A stretch of DNA of 41,606 nt from Clostridia bacterium (GTDB taxonomy: Bacteria > Bacillota > Clostridia > Lachnospirales > Anaerotignaceae), in the NCBI GenBank assembly GCA_900757025.1, contig CAAEMG010000174.1, forward strand, positions 1 through 41,606. The letters run 5' to 3'. Positions 1-8,335 of this stretch are shown here, piece after piece. The notes beneath the pieces were generated by a model that was given only the letters and a program-made list of their open reading frames with translations, was not told the DNA's origin and did no database searches. The stretch's first letter is position 1. Each line of letters opens with the position of its first letter. The position numbers and the translations under genes were made by a program.

Positions 1-160
1 CACCCCCCTTGCGCCGCTTATGCGGCTATCCCTTGTGGACTTGCCGCCAGCAAGTTTGAAGATTAGACATAAACAAATCCTCCGCATGGTCTAAGCCATA
101 CGGAGGATTAACTGTTTTACGGACACCCGTCTATTTCTGCGGCTTGTTTTTTGCAAAAAA
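1..160. other. Structured left edge, no gene recognised
   Basis: This block has more GC than the following 500 bases and carries three hairpins: GCCGC-ttat-GCGGC (13-26), ACTTGC/GCAAGT (39-55), and a nine-pair stem AATCCTCCG/CGGAGGATT (76-109) whose top continues as ATGG/CCAT. The last has no T-run, so it is not a clear terminator. One plus-strand frame is open from base 2 to a stop at 92-94 and could be the tail of a gene outside the window, but 30 codons are too few to judge. It could also be the end of a dispersed repeat. From about 160 to 700 the DNA is very AT-rich and I see nothing in it. Confidence 0.35.
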
Positions 161-706
161 AGTTTGTGTTATGTCTATGCTTTAAATTTTATATTGCTTT
201 AAAGTATCTTATACAAACGGTATATTTTTAATTTCGTCTGTAGCCGCCTGTGATGGTGTTTTTTATTTGCATGAAATTTACATTAAAAAATATAAAAAAT
301 TATTAATATAGCTTTTAAAGGCATATTTTGTGTATTTAAACGGTTTGAAATTATAGTTTTTTGCAAAAAAACACGGCAGAGTTTAAAACACATATGCAGA
401 CACTATATAATAAATAAATATGCTTAATTTATACATAAGATTTCATTGTGTGCATATTTTATATATAACAAGAGCTGTATATGTTTAAAACGATGTATTA
501 AAACACATGCAAATATATAAAATGTATATTTAATATGAAAAATAAATATAAAAATATAACAAAATATCTAAAATAATTATCTTATGAAAAAATTAATACA
601 GCAAAAAATGAGAGATAATGTGTGATAAATGTAGCTGTATAAAATACAAAAGTGTGTGAAAGACATACGAAAATTACAAAAATGAAATTTTATACGCCTT
701 TTTCTG

Positions 707-735
707 TTGACTTTGCATTTTTTAAGTCGTATTAT
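707..735 (+). promoter_or_regulatory. Sigma-A type promoter for the class III aminotransferase
   Basis: TTGACT at 707-712, a 17-base spacer and TATTAT at 730-735 are close to the vegetative consensus. The expected start near 742 leaves a leader of about 60 bases before the gene at 801. No riboswitch or operator was recognised in that leader. Confidence 0.6.
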
Positions 736-800
736 TTGTGCCAAGAAGAAATGAGGCCACAAAAGACCGATTAAATAAAACATAAAAAGGGGTAATTAAA

Positions 801-2141
801 ATGAGTCCATACGAAATGACAAAGGAACAGGTTTATGATTTAGACAGAAAAAGAGTACTTCATTCATGGTCAGTTCAGGGAACACTTAACCCAATGGTAA
901 TTGATAAGGCTGAAGGAATTTATTTCTGGGATGCAGACGGAAACAGATATATGGATATGAGCTCACAGCTTGTAAACGTAAATATCGGCTTCGGAAACAA
1001 AAAAGTTCAGCAGGCTATAGCAGACCAGGCTATGAAACTTCCGTTTATAGGTCCGGCATATGCCGTAAACGTAAAATCAATGCTTGCAGATAAAATCATT
1101 GATGTTGCTCCGGACAACATGAGCAAAGTATTCTTTACTCTCGGCGGTGCAGACGCAAACGAAAATGCCATTAAAATTGCAAAGCTTTTTACAGGCAGAT
1201 TTAAAATTTTCTCAAGATACCGTTCATATCACGGTTCATCAGCCGGCGCAGGAAACGCAACAGGCGAGCCAAGAAGATTTGCTAACGAACCCGGTATTCC
1301 GGGCTTTGTAAAATTCTTTGACCCATATATTTACAGAGAAGAAATTCCTTTTGAAAGCGAAGAAAAAGCAACACAGTATTATGTAGACAGACTTAGAGAA
1401 CAGATTATTTATGAAGACCCCGATTCTGTAGCGGCTATTATCTGCGAAACAGTAACAGGTTCAAACGGCTGTATTATTGCTCCTAAGGGTTATTATCAGG
1501 GAATAAGAAAAATCTGTGATGAATTCGGCATTGTAATGATTTGTGATGAGGTTATGATGGGCTGGGGCAGAACAGGCAAAATGTTTGCCATTGAAAACTT
1601 TGATGTTAAGCCTGATATTATTACAACGGCAAAAGGTGTTACATGCGGATATGCTCCTCTCGGCTGCGTAATAGTATGCGACAAGATTGCAAAATATTTT
1701 GATGACAATATGCTTTCATGCGGCCTTACATACAGCGGACATCCTCTTTCATGTGCAGCAGGATGCGCAACACTTGATATTTATAAAGAACAGAACCTTG
1801 TTGAACATTCGGCACAGATGGGCGTTGTTTTGGGCAAACTTCTTGAAGAACAGAAAGCAAAACATGCCTGCGTAGGTGATGTAAGATACATCGGTCTTTT
1901 CTCAGCAGTAGAGCTTGTAAAAGACAAAGCAACAAAGAAGCCTCTTGTTGAATATAACCACGACACAGAAAAGATTATGCCTAAGATTATAGGTATGCTC
2001 AAGAAGAAAGGCTTCTCAACATATTCACATGAAAACATTATTATTATTGCTCCTCCTCTTATTATAACAGAAGAAGAACTTAAAGAGGCTATTGCTATAC
2101 TTGATGAAGTTTTAGGCGAAGTTGATGAAATGATTAAATAA
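801..2141 (+). CDS. Class III (omega) aminotransferase, PLP-dependent
   Basis: This 446-residue fold-type I PLP enzyme should move an amino group from an amine or amino acid to a 2-oxo acid in the cytosol. The hallmark segment ICDEVMMGWGRTG contains the PLP-binding Asp (D249), and the Schiff-base lysine is K278 in AKGVT. The length is normal for the family. The start has a good ribosome site (aagggg about seven bases upstream). The gene stands alone between its own promoter and tandem hairpins. The N-terminus (tyrosine/aspartate-rich, then HSW) recalls taurine- or beta-alanine-type transaminases, but the substrate cannot be read from sequence; 4-aminobutyrate, ornithine or diamines are alternatives. 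In an amino-acid fermenter it could feed 2-oxo acids or aldehydes to nearby oxidoreductases, which is inference. Confidence 0.88.
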   Translation: MSPYEMTKEQVYDLDRKRVLHSWSVQGTLNPMVIDKAEGIYFWDADGNRYMDMSSQLVNVNIGFGNKKVQQAIADQAMKLPFIGPAYAVNVKSMLADKIIDVAPDNMSKVFFTLGGADANENAIKIAKLFTGRFKIFSRYRSYHGSSAGAGNATGEPRRFANEPGIPGFVKFFDPYIYREEIPFESEEKATQYYVDRLREQIIYEDPDSVAAIICETVTGSNGCIIAPKGYYQGIRKICDEFGIVMICDEVMMGWGRTGKMFAIENFDVKPDIITTAKGVTCGYAPLGCVIVCDKIAKYFDDNMLSCGLTYSGHPLSCAAGCATLDIYKEQNLVEHSAQMGVVLGKLLEEQKAKHACVGDVRYIGLFSAVELVKDKATKKPLVEYNHDTEKIMPKIIGMLKKKGFSTYSHENIIIIAPPLIITEEELKEAIAILDEVLGEVDEMIK

Positions 2142-2161
2142 GTATTTTAATTTCCATAAGG

Positions 2162-2204
2162 AAAAGGGCAGAAAAGTTGAAAAAATGCTTGTGCTGCCCT
2201 TTTT
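2162..2204 (+). terminator. Rho-independent terminator of the aminotransferase
   Basis: AAAAGGGCAG pairs with CTGCCCTTTT across a roughly 22-base loop, and the right arm runs into a T-stretch. It begins about 20 bases after the stop codon. Confidence 0.7.
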
Positions 2205-2260
2205 CGGCGGAATTAGAATAGGACTTTTAAAAACCCCTTATTTTTTTAAAGTCAAAAATG

Positions 2261-2296
2261 TACCCGTCATCCTTTTGGTGGCGGGTATGTTTTTTG
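2261..2296 (+). terminator. Second terminator hairpin
   Basis: TACCCG...CGGGTA with an inner CA/TG extension is followed by TGTTTTTT. It sits 60 bases behind the first hairpin, so the aminotransferase transcript meets two stops in tandem. Confidence 0.7.
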
Positions 2297-2410
2297 TATA
2301 AAAACTATTTTTGAAAAAGCAAATATGCATACTGTTTAATTTTCATCTGGGTGTGGTTAAATAAAACGGCAGACGGTTATACATAATATATAAAAAATTT
2401 GATATTGATA

Positions 2411-2450
2411 AAACTTATATACAGTTTGCATATTTTAAATATATAAGTTT
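2411..2450. promoter_or_regulatory. Perfect 11-base inverted repeat upstream of the LysM esterase
   Basis: AAACTTATATA (2411-2421) and TATATAAGTTT (2440-2450) are exact inverted copies separated by 18 bases, 90 bases before the start of the next gene. It may be an operator or a leader hairpin. The rest of 2297-2540 is AT-rich with no gene seen. Confidence 0.35.
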
Positions 2451-2540
2451 CATTTAATATAAATATTTTTTTATTCAATGAATTTTGATATATTATATTT
2501 ACAGTACATTATGTTTTTTTATTTGAATGGAGGGATGATA

Positions 2541-3944
2541 ATGAAACACAATTTCAAAAAGGCAGCGTCGGCTTTTGTTGCGGCTGCAATGGTTTTAGGG
2601 TCTGTGCAAAGTGCTTTTGCCGGAACATATGTTGTTCAAAAGGGTGATTATCTTTCAAAAATAGCACCTAAATATCAAACAACATGGCAGAAACTTGCGG
2701 AAATGAACAAACTTAAAAATCCTAATCTTATTTTTCCAAATCAGGTGCTTCAGGTTCCCGACATTGAAAAAACTGCTAAACCGGTTGTGAAAACCGAAGA
2801 ACCAAAAAAGGAAGAAGCCAAACCAGAGGTTAAACAGAAAACGGTACAGTTAAAGAAACTTGATGTAACAACTATGGATTCAAAAACAATTACGCCTGTC
2901 TTTTCGCCGGATGTGAAAGAATATTCTGTTACGGTACAAAGCGATATATATGGAGTTCTTTTAAATGCCGAGGCAGAAGAAGGAGCCGAAATAACCGTAA
3001 CTGCGGCAATTACACCGGCAGCCTACGGCGGAAAAGACAAAAAAGAGCCTTTAGTAATTGAAAAAGGCGACAAGGGTTATATTATTCCTCTTACACAGAC
3101 ATATGAGGGATATGACAGCGTATTTGTTCAGACAGCAACAATAGATGTTGTAAAAGGCGAAGAAAAAGCAACTTATACTCTTAAAATTACAAGAGAATGT
3201 GACAGTGACGTTTATGCACTTTTCACACAGGACAAGTTCAAAGCTAAGGACGGAACGGAAATAGAGTATAATCTTTATGTTCCTTCAGACTATGATGCAT
3301 CAAAGAAATATCCTGTAGTGTTTGTTCTTCACGGCGGCGGACAGAGAACACAGCCTACCGATATGATTCTTAAAAGATACCAGATGGCAACTGTATTTGC
3401 AAAAGATTCCGAAAAAGGAATAAATCAGTGTATTGTAATTGCTCCTCATATGGCTGATTCATGGTATAAGATGAAGGAAATTAATGGTTCAAATTATCCT
3501 ATAAGTGAATTTTCACCGGAAGGTGAGGCTGCGTATGAGCTTTTGCAGAATGTAAAAGAAAAATACAGCACAGATAACGACAGAATTTATGTAACAGGTG
3601 CTTCAATGGGCGGAATGGGCTCTTTAACAATGGCATATGTTCATCCGGAAGAATGGGCAGCCATAATGCCATGCTGTGCAAGAGAATTTGTAAATGAAGA
3701 TGTTGATTATTCAAAATTTAAGGCTCTCAGCGGAAGAATACTTTACGGCCATGCGGAAGACGACCCTACTTGCCCATATAAAGGCGGTCAGGTAATAATG
3801 CAGAACTTAAAGGATAACGGAGTTGAATTTGAAACAAGAATTTATCCAAGCGGAACTTTCTTCTATCCGTCGGCTCACTTCTCATGGGTTCCTCTCTATG
3901 GTGATGAAACTGCAAGACAGTGGCTTTTCAGCAAAACAAAATAA
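2541..3944 (+). CDS. Secreted LysM-domain alpha/beta-hydrolase (esterase)
   Basis: The product is a 467-residue exported protein. The start at 2541 is chosen over an upstream in-frame ATG because it has GGAGGG at the right distance and exposes a typical signal peptide ending AFA-GTY (about residue 28). A LysM peptidoglycan-binding domain follows (GTYVVQKGDYLSKIA to about residue 75), then a Lys/Glu-rich linker, a beta-sandwich segment resembling cadherin-like domains (about 100-215), and a PHB-depolymerase/esterase-D type hydrolase (about 225-467). The hydrolase shows the HGGG oxyanion loop, the nucleophile elbow GASMGG, an Asp in HAEDDP and a late His. LysM suggests it stays on the cell wall; the ester substrate is unknown. 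It is monocistronic, with a hairpin just after the stop. Confidence 0.85.
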   Translation: MKHNFKKAASAFVAAAMVLGSVQSAFAGTYVVQKGDYLSKIAPKYQTTWQKLAEMNKLKNPNLIFPNQVLQVPDIEKTAKPVVKTEEPKKEEAKPEVKQKTVQLKKLDVTTMDSKTITPVFSPDVKEYSVTVQSDIYGVLLNAEAEEGAEITVTAAITPAAYGGKDKKEPLVIEKGDKGYIIPLTQTYEGYDSVFVQTATIDVVKGEEKATYTLKITRECDSDVYALFTQDKFKAKDGTEIEYNLYVPSDYDASKKYPVVFVLHGGGQRTQPTDMILKRYQMATVFAKDSEKGINQCIVIAPHMADSWYKMKEINGSNYPISEFSPEGEAAYELLQNVKEKYSTDNDRIYVTGASMGGMGSLTMAYVHPEEWAAIMPCCAREFVNEDVDYSKFKALSGRILYGHAEDDPTCPYKGGQVIMQNLKDNGVEFETRIYPSGTFFYPSAHFSWVPLYGDETARQWLFSKTK

Positions 3945-3966
3945 TTTAATAAAGTTAATTAAAGGG

Positions 3967-3998
3967 ACAGGCATATACATTGGGTATATGCCTGTTTA
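3967..3998 (+). terminator. Perfect 12-bp hairpin after the LysM esterase
   Basis: ACAGGCATATAC and GTATATGCCTGT are exact complements around the five-base loop attgg. The following T-tract is short and interrupted, so termination strength is uncertain. Confidence 0.6.
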
Positions 3999-4146
3999 TG
4001 CTGTTGAATAATTCTGTATTTTTCTTGTGAAAAATAAGGCTATTTGTGTGTTTTAAATTTAAGCCATATTTTTTTGTACAATGTTGAAACGGAGAATTAA
4101 AAATAGTAATATGAATAAAAATATGTTTTTGAAGGGGAAATACAGT

Positions 4147-5067
4147 ATGACGCTTTTTTTAACAACTCTTAATCAAATGACGATACTTTTTATATTCATG
4201 CTTATAGGTTATTTTTTGGAAAAACGCCATATACTGCCCGAAGACGGCGCAGTTACCCTTTCAAAACTTGAAGCCAATATTATACTTCCGGCGCTTATTT
4301 TAAATACATTTATATCCAAATGTACGCCTTACGTTATTTCTGGCAAACTGCCTTTTATTATCTGGGGTACTGTGCTTGCCGTTGTCAGCGTTATACTTGC
4401 GGTAATACTTGCTGTGCCTTTTGCACCGAAAGGAGCTTTAAGAAACATATATAAATACAGCATTGCCATAGCAAATTCCGGTTTTATGGGAAACGCTGTA
4501 ATGCTTGGCGTTTTCGGCGAGGATATGTTTTTTGATTATCTCATTTTTACAATGCCTATAAATGTTGTTATTTATACTTGGGGCGTGGCTCTTCTTATTC
4601 CGGGCGGCAGCGGGGAAAATCCTCTCAAACGCCTTATAAATCCTGTTTGCATGGCTATGGTTTTGGGGGCTGTTATAGGGCTTTTGTCAATACCGCTTCC
4701 AAGCTGTATAGTTACGGTGCTTTCAAACACGGGAAGCTGTATGGCACCTTTGGCAATGATACTTACAGGTTTTACAATAGGCCACTACAGCCTTAAAAAA
4801 CTTTTGGTAAACAAAAAGGTTTATGCGGTAACTTTTTTAAGGCTTATTGCTCTGCCGGTGCTTTTTGTGGCTGTGTTCCGCCTGCTTAAAATGGACGATT
4901 ATATGCTTACTCTTGCTCTTTGTACCGTTGCCATGCCTTTGGGCCTTAATACGGTTATTTTCCCTGCCGCATACGGCATGGATACCTCAACAGGGGCAAG
5001 TATGTCCCTTATATCACACACTCTTTCGGTTATAACAATACCTTTGGTATTTTCGGTGCTTTTGTAG
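4147..5067 (+). CDS. AEC-family (auxin efflux carrier-like) permease
   Basis: This 306-residue integral membrane protein has about ten hydrophobic helices, a PIN/AEC-like opening (LIGYFLEKRHILP, then LSKLEANIILPALILNTF) and a matching inverted half near the C-terminus. AEC carriers move organic acids or amino-acid-like anions such as malate or malonate; the substrate here is unknown. The start at 4147 has GGGGAA seven bases upstream; a longer in-frame start at 4081 lacks a ribosome site and adds a charged, non-membrane leader. The gene ends 58 bases before the promoter of the T-box leader, with a weak hairpin (ACTTTTTC/GAAAAAGT, about 5096-5122) as a possible terminator. Confidence 0.8.
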   Translation: MTLFLTTLNQMTILFIFMLIGYFLEKRHILPEDGAVTLSKLEANIILPALILNTFISKCTPYVISGKLPFIIWGTVLAVVSVILAVILAVPFAPKGALRNIYKYSIAIANSGFMGNAVMLGVFGEDMFFDYLIFTMPINVVIYTWGVALLIPGGSGENPLKRLINPVCMAMVLGAVIGLLSIPLPSCIVTVLSNTGSCMAPLAMILTGFTIGHYSLKKLLVNKKVYAVTFLRLIALPVLFVAVFRLLKMDDYMLTLALCTVAMPLGLNTVIFPAAYGMDTSTGASMSLISHTLSVITIPLVFSVLL

Positions 5068-5125
5068 CATATTTTTAAGTGAGATATGTGTTAAAAACTT
5101 TTTCACTTTATCTTGAAAAAGTGTA

Positions 5126-5153
5126 TTGACAAACATAAAAAAATAAATATAAT
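5126..5153 (+). promoter_or_regulatory. Near-consensus sigma-A promoter of the T-box leader
   Basis: TTGACA (5126-5131), a 16-base spacer and TATAAT (5148-5153) match both hexamers perfectly. The start site should fall near 5160, just before the T-box fold begins. The promoter is undamaged although the genes behind it are broken. Confidence 0.8.
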
Positions 5154-5159
5154 TTGAAC

Positions 5160-5448
5160 TAACAATAATATTGTTTAAACCGATGAAGCGGAAATCAAAC
5201 CGTAATGAGCATCCACAGAGAGCAGGGGTAGCTGAGAGCCCTGCGAAAAGCTGTACGGCAAATGGACCGTTGAGGGAAAGATGAAAGGCTTTTTCAGCCG
5301 AGTATTCCGAACGTAAGCCTGCGTTAAAGGCAGAGAATGTGTTGGCATTTTCGTAGCAGTATTTCTTTGGTGAGCAATTAAGGTGGCGCCACAGGTTTAG
5401 ATTTTTATACCTGTCCTTTCTTTGTAAAGGACGGGTTTTTGTTTTTTT
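5160..5448 (+). ncRNA. T-box leader RNA, specifier probably UGG (Trp)
   Basis: T-box RNAs read the charging state of one tRNA and antiterminate when that tRNA is uncharged. Seen here: a long stem I with the AGAGAG GA-motif (5217-5222); a specifier loop bounded by AGCGG/CCGTT and CCGTA/TACGG whose 3' side reads CAAATGGA; the T-box core TTAAGGTGGCGCCACAGG (about 5378-5395); an antiterminator arm ACAGGT/ACCTGT; and a terminator CCTGTCCTTT/AAAGGACGGG (5410-5435) followed by a long T-run. Placing the codon just before the conserved purine gives UGG at 5263-5265, which is tryptophan; AUG (Met) in the neighbouring register is the main alternative. Trp T-boxes are known upstream of tryptophan transporters, which suits the ECF remnants downstream. 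Confidence 0.85.
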
Positions 5449-5449
5449 A

Positions 5450-5516
5450 AAGACCTGTTGTAGATACGAAACCCGCATATTTTCAGTTTCGTATTTGCAA
5501 TGGGTCTTTATTTTTT
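5450..5516 (+). terminator. 23-bp hairpin with T-run directly behind the T-box terminator
   Basis: Bases 5450-5472 pair without any mismatch with 5486-5508 (19 Watson-Crick pairs and four G-U), around a 13-base loop, and TTTATTTTTT follows. It begins only a few bases after the T-box terminator and ends about 50 bases before the broken ATPase gene. A normal T-box unit has only one conditional terminator, so this may be the terminator of a gene lost by deletion, an inserted palindromic element, or a second control point. Confidence 0.6.
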
Positions 5517-5563
5517 AAGCCTGACTGTAAAGCAAGCCGAAAAAATGATAAGGAGGGTTATAA

Positions 5564-5776
5564 ATGATTGATTTTAAAAATGTGTGCTTTTCCTATAATA
5601 ACGGAGCGCAGACAATAAACGATTTAACCTTCCATATCAGTAAAGGCGAATTTGTGGCAATAGCAGGAGAAAACGGAGCAGGAAAAAGCACTACGTCAAA
5701 ACTTATGAACGGACTTTTAAAGCCCCAAAAGGGAACTGTTACAACGGCAGGCTTTGACACAAAAAGAGTAAAAAAA
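5564..5776 (+). pseudogene. ECF transporter ATPase, N-terminal fragment
   Basis: A good ribosome site (AAGGAGGG) and ATG open a normal EcfA/CbiO-type ATPase: MIDFKNVCFSYNN, Walker A GENGAGKST, then GLLKPQKGTV. The similarity stops around DTKRVKK. The next recognisable ATPase sequence (LLLDTKSDPFALSRGERQK) follows at once in another frame, so about 60 codons including the Q-loop are missing and the frame is shifted. The original frame runs on out of phase to a stop at 5933-5935. An A7 run lies at the junction, but slippage could not restore the missing segment. It cannot make a working ATPase. Confidence 0.8.
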
Positions 5777-6243
5777 TGTCGGATATGCTTTTGTTGGATA
5801 CAAAAAGCGACCCATTTGCCCTCAGCAGAGGAGAAAGACAGAAGGTTGCCCTTGCCTCGGTTTTGGCGGCAGAACCTGAAATACTTATACTCGACGAGCC
5901 TACAACGGGGCTTGACTACAGAGAATGTACCGTAATAATGGATTTTGTAAAAAAACTTAATGAAGAAAAAGGAATAACAGTTGTTATGGTGTGCCACGAC
6001 ATGGAGGTTGTGCTTGACTATGCAAAAATAGTTTTAAGGCTTATGGGGGCTACGCTTCCCCTTACAACGGCAATGAGATTTATACCTGTTTTTATGAATG
6101 AAATGAGCGCCGTAAGCGCAGAGGTAAGAGGTTTTAATTTAAGAGAAATAAATTCGGGATATAAAAGCTATGGCTTTGGCGCAATGGATTTTGCGGCAGC
6201 GGTTATTGTAATAATTATTGTGGCATTGGCGGTGCTTTATTGA
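5776..6243 (+). pseudogene. Composite remnant: ATPase C-terminal half fused to EcfT C-terminus
   Basis: The 155-codon frame has two origins. Residues about 1-90 are the second half of an ECF ATPase, with the ABC signature LSRGERQKVALA, Walker B ILILDEPTTGLD and the switch His in VCHDME. From about residue 91 the sequence becomes the end of an EcfT transmembrane subunit (PLTTAMRFIPVFMNEM, then a VRGF motif, ending in one hydrophobic helix). The end of the ATPase, any second ATPase and most of EcfT are therefore deleted; no substrate-binding S component is present. Codon use is like the neighbours, so decay looks recent. The fusion is in frame and could still be translated, but a transport role is very unlikely. 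Confidence 0.8.
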
Positions 6244-6538
6244 TTGAAAGCGAAAGAGCAAAGTGGTATACTTTGTAAATATACGGTATTGAAAAAGTGG
6301 AATTTGACGAACACTTACAAAAAGGCTCAAGCTGCGATATGTCCCTACGGGTATATATCTGTTCAAGCCTTTTTGCAGCTGTCTGCGGAATAAAGACACT
6401 CGTTCCGGCGGATTAAAAGCCTTGAAACTCGGTCTTTTCCTCAAGTGAGCAAAACCCCAAGGTCTTATCTGTGCGTCAAACATCTAATTTTCCAAACCAT
6501 AATATTACTACACTATTTTGAAACGGAGAGAAAAGGCT
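6244..6538 (+). other. Spacer between ECF remnant and ior operon, with terminator-like hairpin
   Basis: AAAAAGGCT (6319-6327) pairs with AGCCTTTTT (6366-6374) around a loop that has its own small CCC/GGG stem; this could end transcription from the T-box promoter. The stretch 6320-6480 has more GC than other spacers here and encodes no recognised protein on either strand; it may be a dispersed-element scar. No consensus promoter for iorA was seen, so its transcription could come by read-through from 5126. Confidence 0.45.
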
Positions 6539-8335
6539 ATGTCTGATATGTTTTTAATGGGCAACGAGGCTATAGGCCTTGGGGCAATACGAGCAGGTGT
6601 GTCATTTGTATCGGGATACCCAGGCACACCTTCCACAGAGGTGCTTGAAACTGTGGCAAAACACAATGACGGTTCAATTCATGTTGAATGGTCTGTAAAC
6701 GAAAAAGCTGCCATGGAGGCGGCTGCGGCAGCTGCCTATAGCGGTGCAAGAAGTATGGTAACTATGAAACAGGTTGGTCTTAATGTGGCAACAGACCCTC
6801 TTATGAGCCTTGCTTATATCGGCGTAAAAGGCGGCATGGTTGTTATGGTTGCCGATGATCCAGGCCCTATTTCTTCACAGACAGAACAAGACAGCCGTAC
6901 TTTTGCCATGTATTCAAAACTTCCCGTGTTTGACCCTTCTTCTGTTGAAGAAGCCTATGAAATGATAGCGGATGCCTTTCAATACAGCGAAAAATATAAA
7001 ACTCCCGTGCTTTTCAGACCCACAACAAGAGTATGTCACGGCGTTTCGGCAGTAACAGAGCTTGAAAAAATAAATGTTGCCCCTGCCGAGGGATTTATAA
7101 AAGATTCTTCAAAATGGGTTATATTCCCTCGTCTTTCTTTTGCAAACCACAAAATGATAGAGGAAAGAAACCCCAAAATAGGTGAGGATTTTTCTTCTTA
7201 TAAATTTAATAAAATTTCGGGAAAAGGCAAAAAGGGCATTATAACGGGCGGCATAAACTATGAATATGTTTGCGAAGCCCTTGAAGGCAGAGAAGATATA
7301 AAAATATTTAAGGTTTCAACACCTTTCCCATTTCCGGAAAAACAGGCACTGGAATTTGCGGAAGGTCTTGACGAAATTCTTGCGGTAGAAGAACTTGACC
7401 CTGTGCTTGAAAGAGCAATGCTTATGCTTTGCGGAAAATATCATCTTAAATTTGAGGTTAAAGGCAAGCTTACGGGAAACGTTCCCCAATCGGGAGAAAA
7501 CACCGTTGAAAGCGTAAGAAAAATAATTGCGGATTTTATGGGAGAAGCTCTTCCGGAAGAAAAACCTATGGAGCAGACACCTCAAATGCCTGTGCGTCCT
7601 CCTGTTTTGTGTGCCGGCTGTCCCCACAGGGCGTCTTTCTATGCAGTTAAAAAAGCAATGGAAAAAATGGGCGAAAACGGCGTATACTGCGGAGATATAG
7701 GCTGTTATACCCTTGGCAACGCAAAGCCGCTGGATATGGTTGATACCTGCCTTTGCATGGGTGCGGGAATTACAATGGCACAGGGCCTTTACCATATAGA
7801 GCCTGAAAAGAAATATTTTGCATTTGTCGGAGACTCAACATTTTTTGCTTCGGGCATAACGGGGATTGTCAATGCCGTTTATAATCAGGCGGATATAACG
7901 GTTTGTATTTTGGATAATTCAACAACAGCCATGACAGGCCATCAGCCTCATCCGGGAACAGGCAAAACAATGATGGGCCAGATTGTTGACAAAATTGACA
8001 TAAAGAAGGTTCTTGAAGGAATCGGCGTAAAATACATACAGACAGTAGACCCTCTTGATTTGAACGCGTCAACAGAGGCTGTAAGAAACGCCTGTGCCGT
8101 AGGCGGAGTAAAGGCAATTATTTTTAAATCGCCGTGTATTGCCATAGTAAAGAGCAGCAAGAAATGTGTTATAGACGAAAATAAATGTATTAAATGCAAA
8201 AAATGTATAAAAGAAATAGGCTGTCCGGCTATATATTCGGATAATGGACGGGTTAAAATAGATTTTTCACTTTGCACAGGCTGCGGTCTTTGCACACAGG
8301 TTTGCCCTGTAAAAGCTATAGGAGGTGCAAAATAA
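6539..8335 (+). CDS. iorA: Indolepyruvate:ferredoxin oxidoreductase, alpha subunit
   Basis: The 598-residue large subunit of IOR interconverts arylpyruvate plus CoA with arylacetyl-CoA plus CO2 using ferredoxin. The N-terminal pyrimidine-type domain has GYPGTPSTE (about 26-34); the TPP domain starts at VLCAGCPHRA and continues through GDIGCYTLG and GDSTFFASG to DNSTTAMTG. The last 56 residues form a two-[4Fe-4S] ferredoxin domain (CIKCKKC, then C before PA; CTGCGLC, then CP). Length and domain order match IorA. The start at 6539 has GGAGAG eight bases upstream; an in-frame TTG at 6518 lacks a site. The stop codon abuts the iorB ATG. IOR normally oxidises products of aromatic amino-acid transamination but can also run reductively in arylacetate assimilation. 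Confidence 0.95.
   Translation: MSDMFLMGNEAIGLGAIRAGVSFVSGYPGTPSTEVLETVAKHNDGSIHVEWSVNEKAAMEAAAAAAYSGARSMVTMKQVGLNVATDPLMSLAYIGVKGGMVVMVADDPGPISSQTEQDSRTFAMYSKLPVFDPSSVEEAYEMIADAFQYSEKYKTPVLFRPTTRVCHGVSAVTELEKINVAPAEGFIKDSSKWVIFPRLSFANHKMIEERNPKIGEDFSSYKFNKISGKGKKGIITGGINYEYVCEALEGREDIKIFKVSTPFPFPEKQALEFAEGLDEILAVEELDPVLERAMLMLCGKYHLKFEVKGKLTGNVPQSGENTVESVRKIIADFMGEALPEEKPMEQTPQMPVRPPVLCAGCPHRASFYAVKKAMEKMGENGVYCGDIGCYTLGNAKPLDMVDTCLCMGAGITMAQGLYHIEPEKKYFAFVGDSTFFASGITGIVNAVYNQADITVCILDNSTTAMTGHQPHPGTGKTMMGQIVDKIDIKKVLEGIGVKYIQTVDPLDLNASTEAVRNACAVGGVKAIIFKSPCIAIVKSSKKCVIDENKCIKCKKCIKEIGCPAIYSDNGRVKIDFSLCTGCGLCTQVCPVKAIGGAK

Noticed and set aside
2..94. Tail of an ORF entering from the left edge
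   Set aside because: Thirty codons with no recognisable motif, overlapped by hairpins; not enough to call a gene.
577..783. Minus-strand ORF of 68 codons upstream of the aminotransferase
   Set aside because: It overlaps a good plus-strand promoter, lies in AT-rich DNA, has no ribosome site and no recognisable protein character.
5014..5478. Minus-strand ORF of 154 codons across the T-box
   Set aside because: It is fully explained by the T-box RNA and its promoter on the other strand.
5760..5790. Programmed frameshift at the A7 run in the ECF ATPase gene
   Set aside because: Slippage would join the frames, but about 60 codons including the Q-loop would still be missing, so deletion is the simpler reading.
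6139..6483. Minus-strand ORF of 114 codons across the ECF remnant and spacer
   Set aside because: It overlaps the EcfT fragment in antisense, and its translation has no recognised domain; it may only mark a dispersed element.
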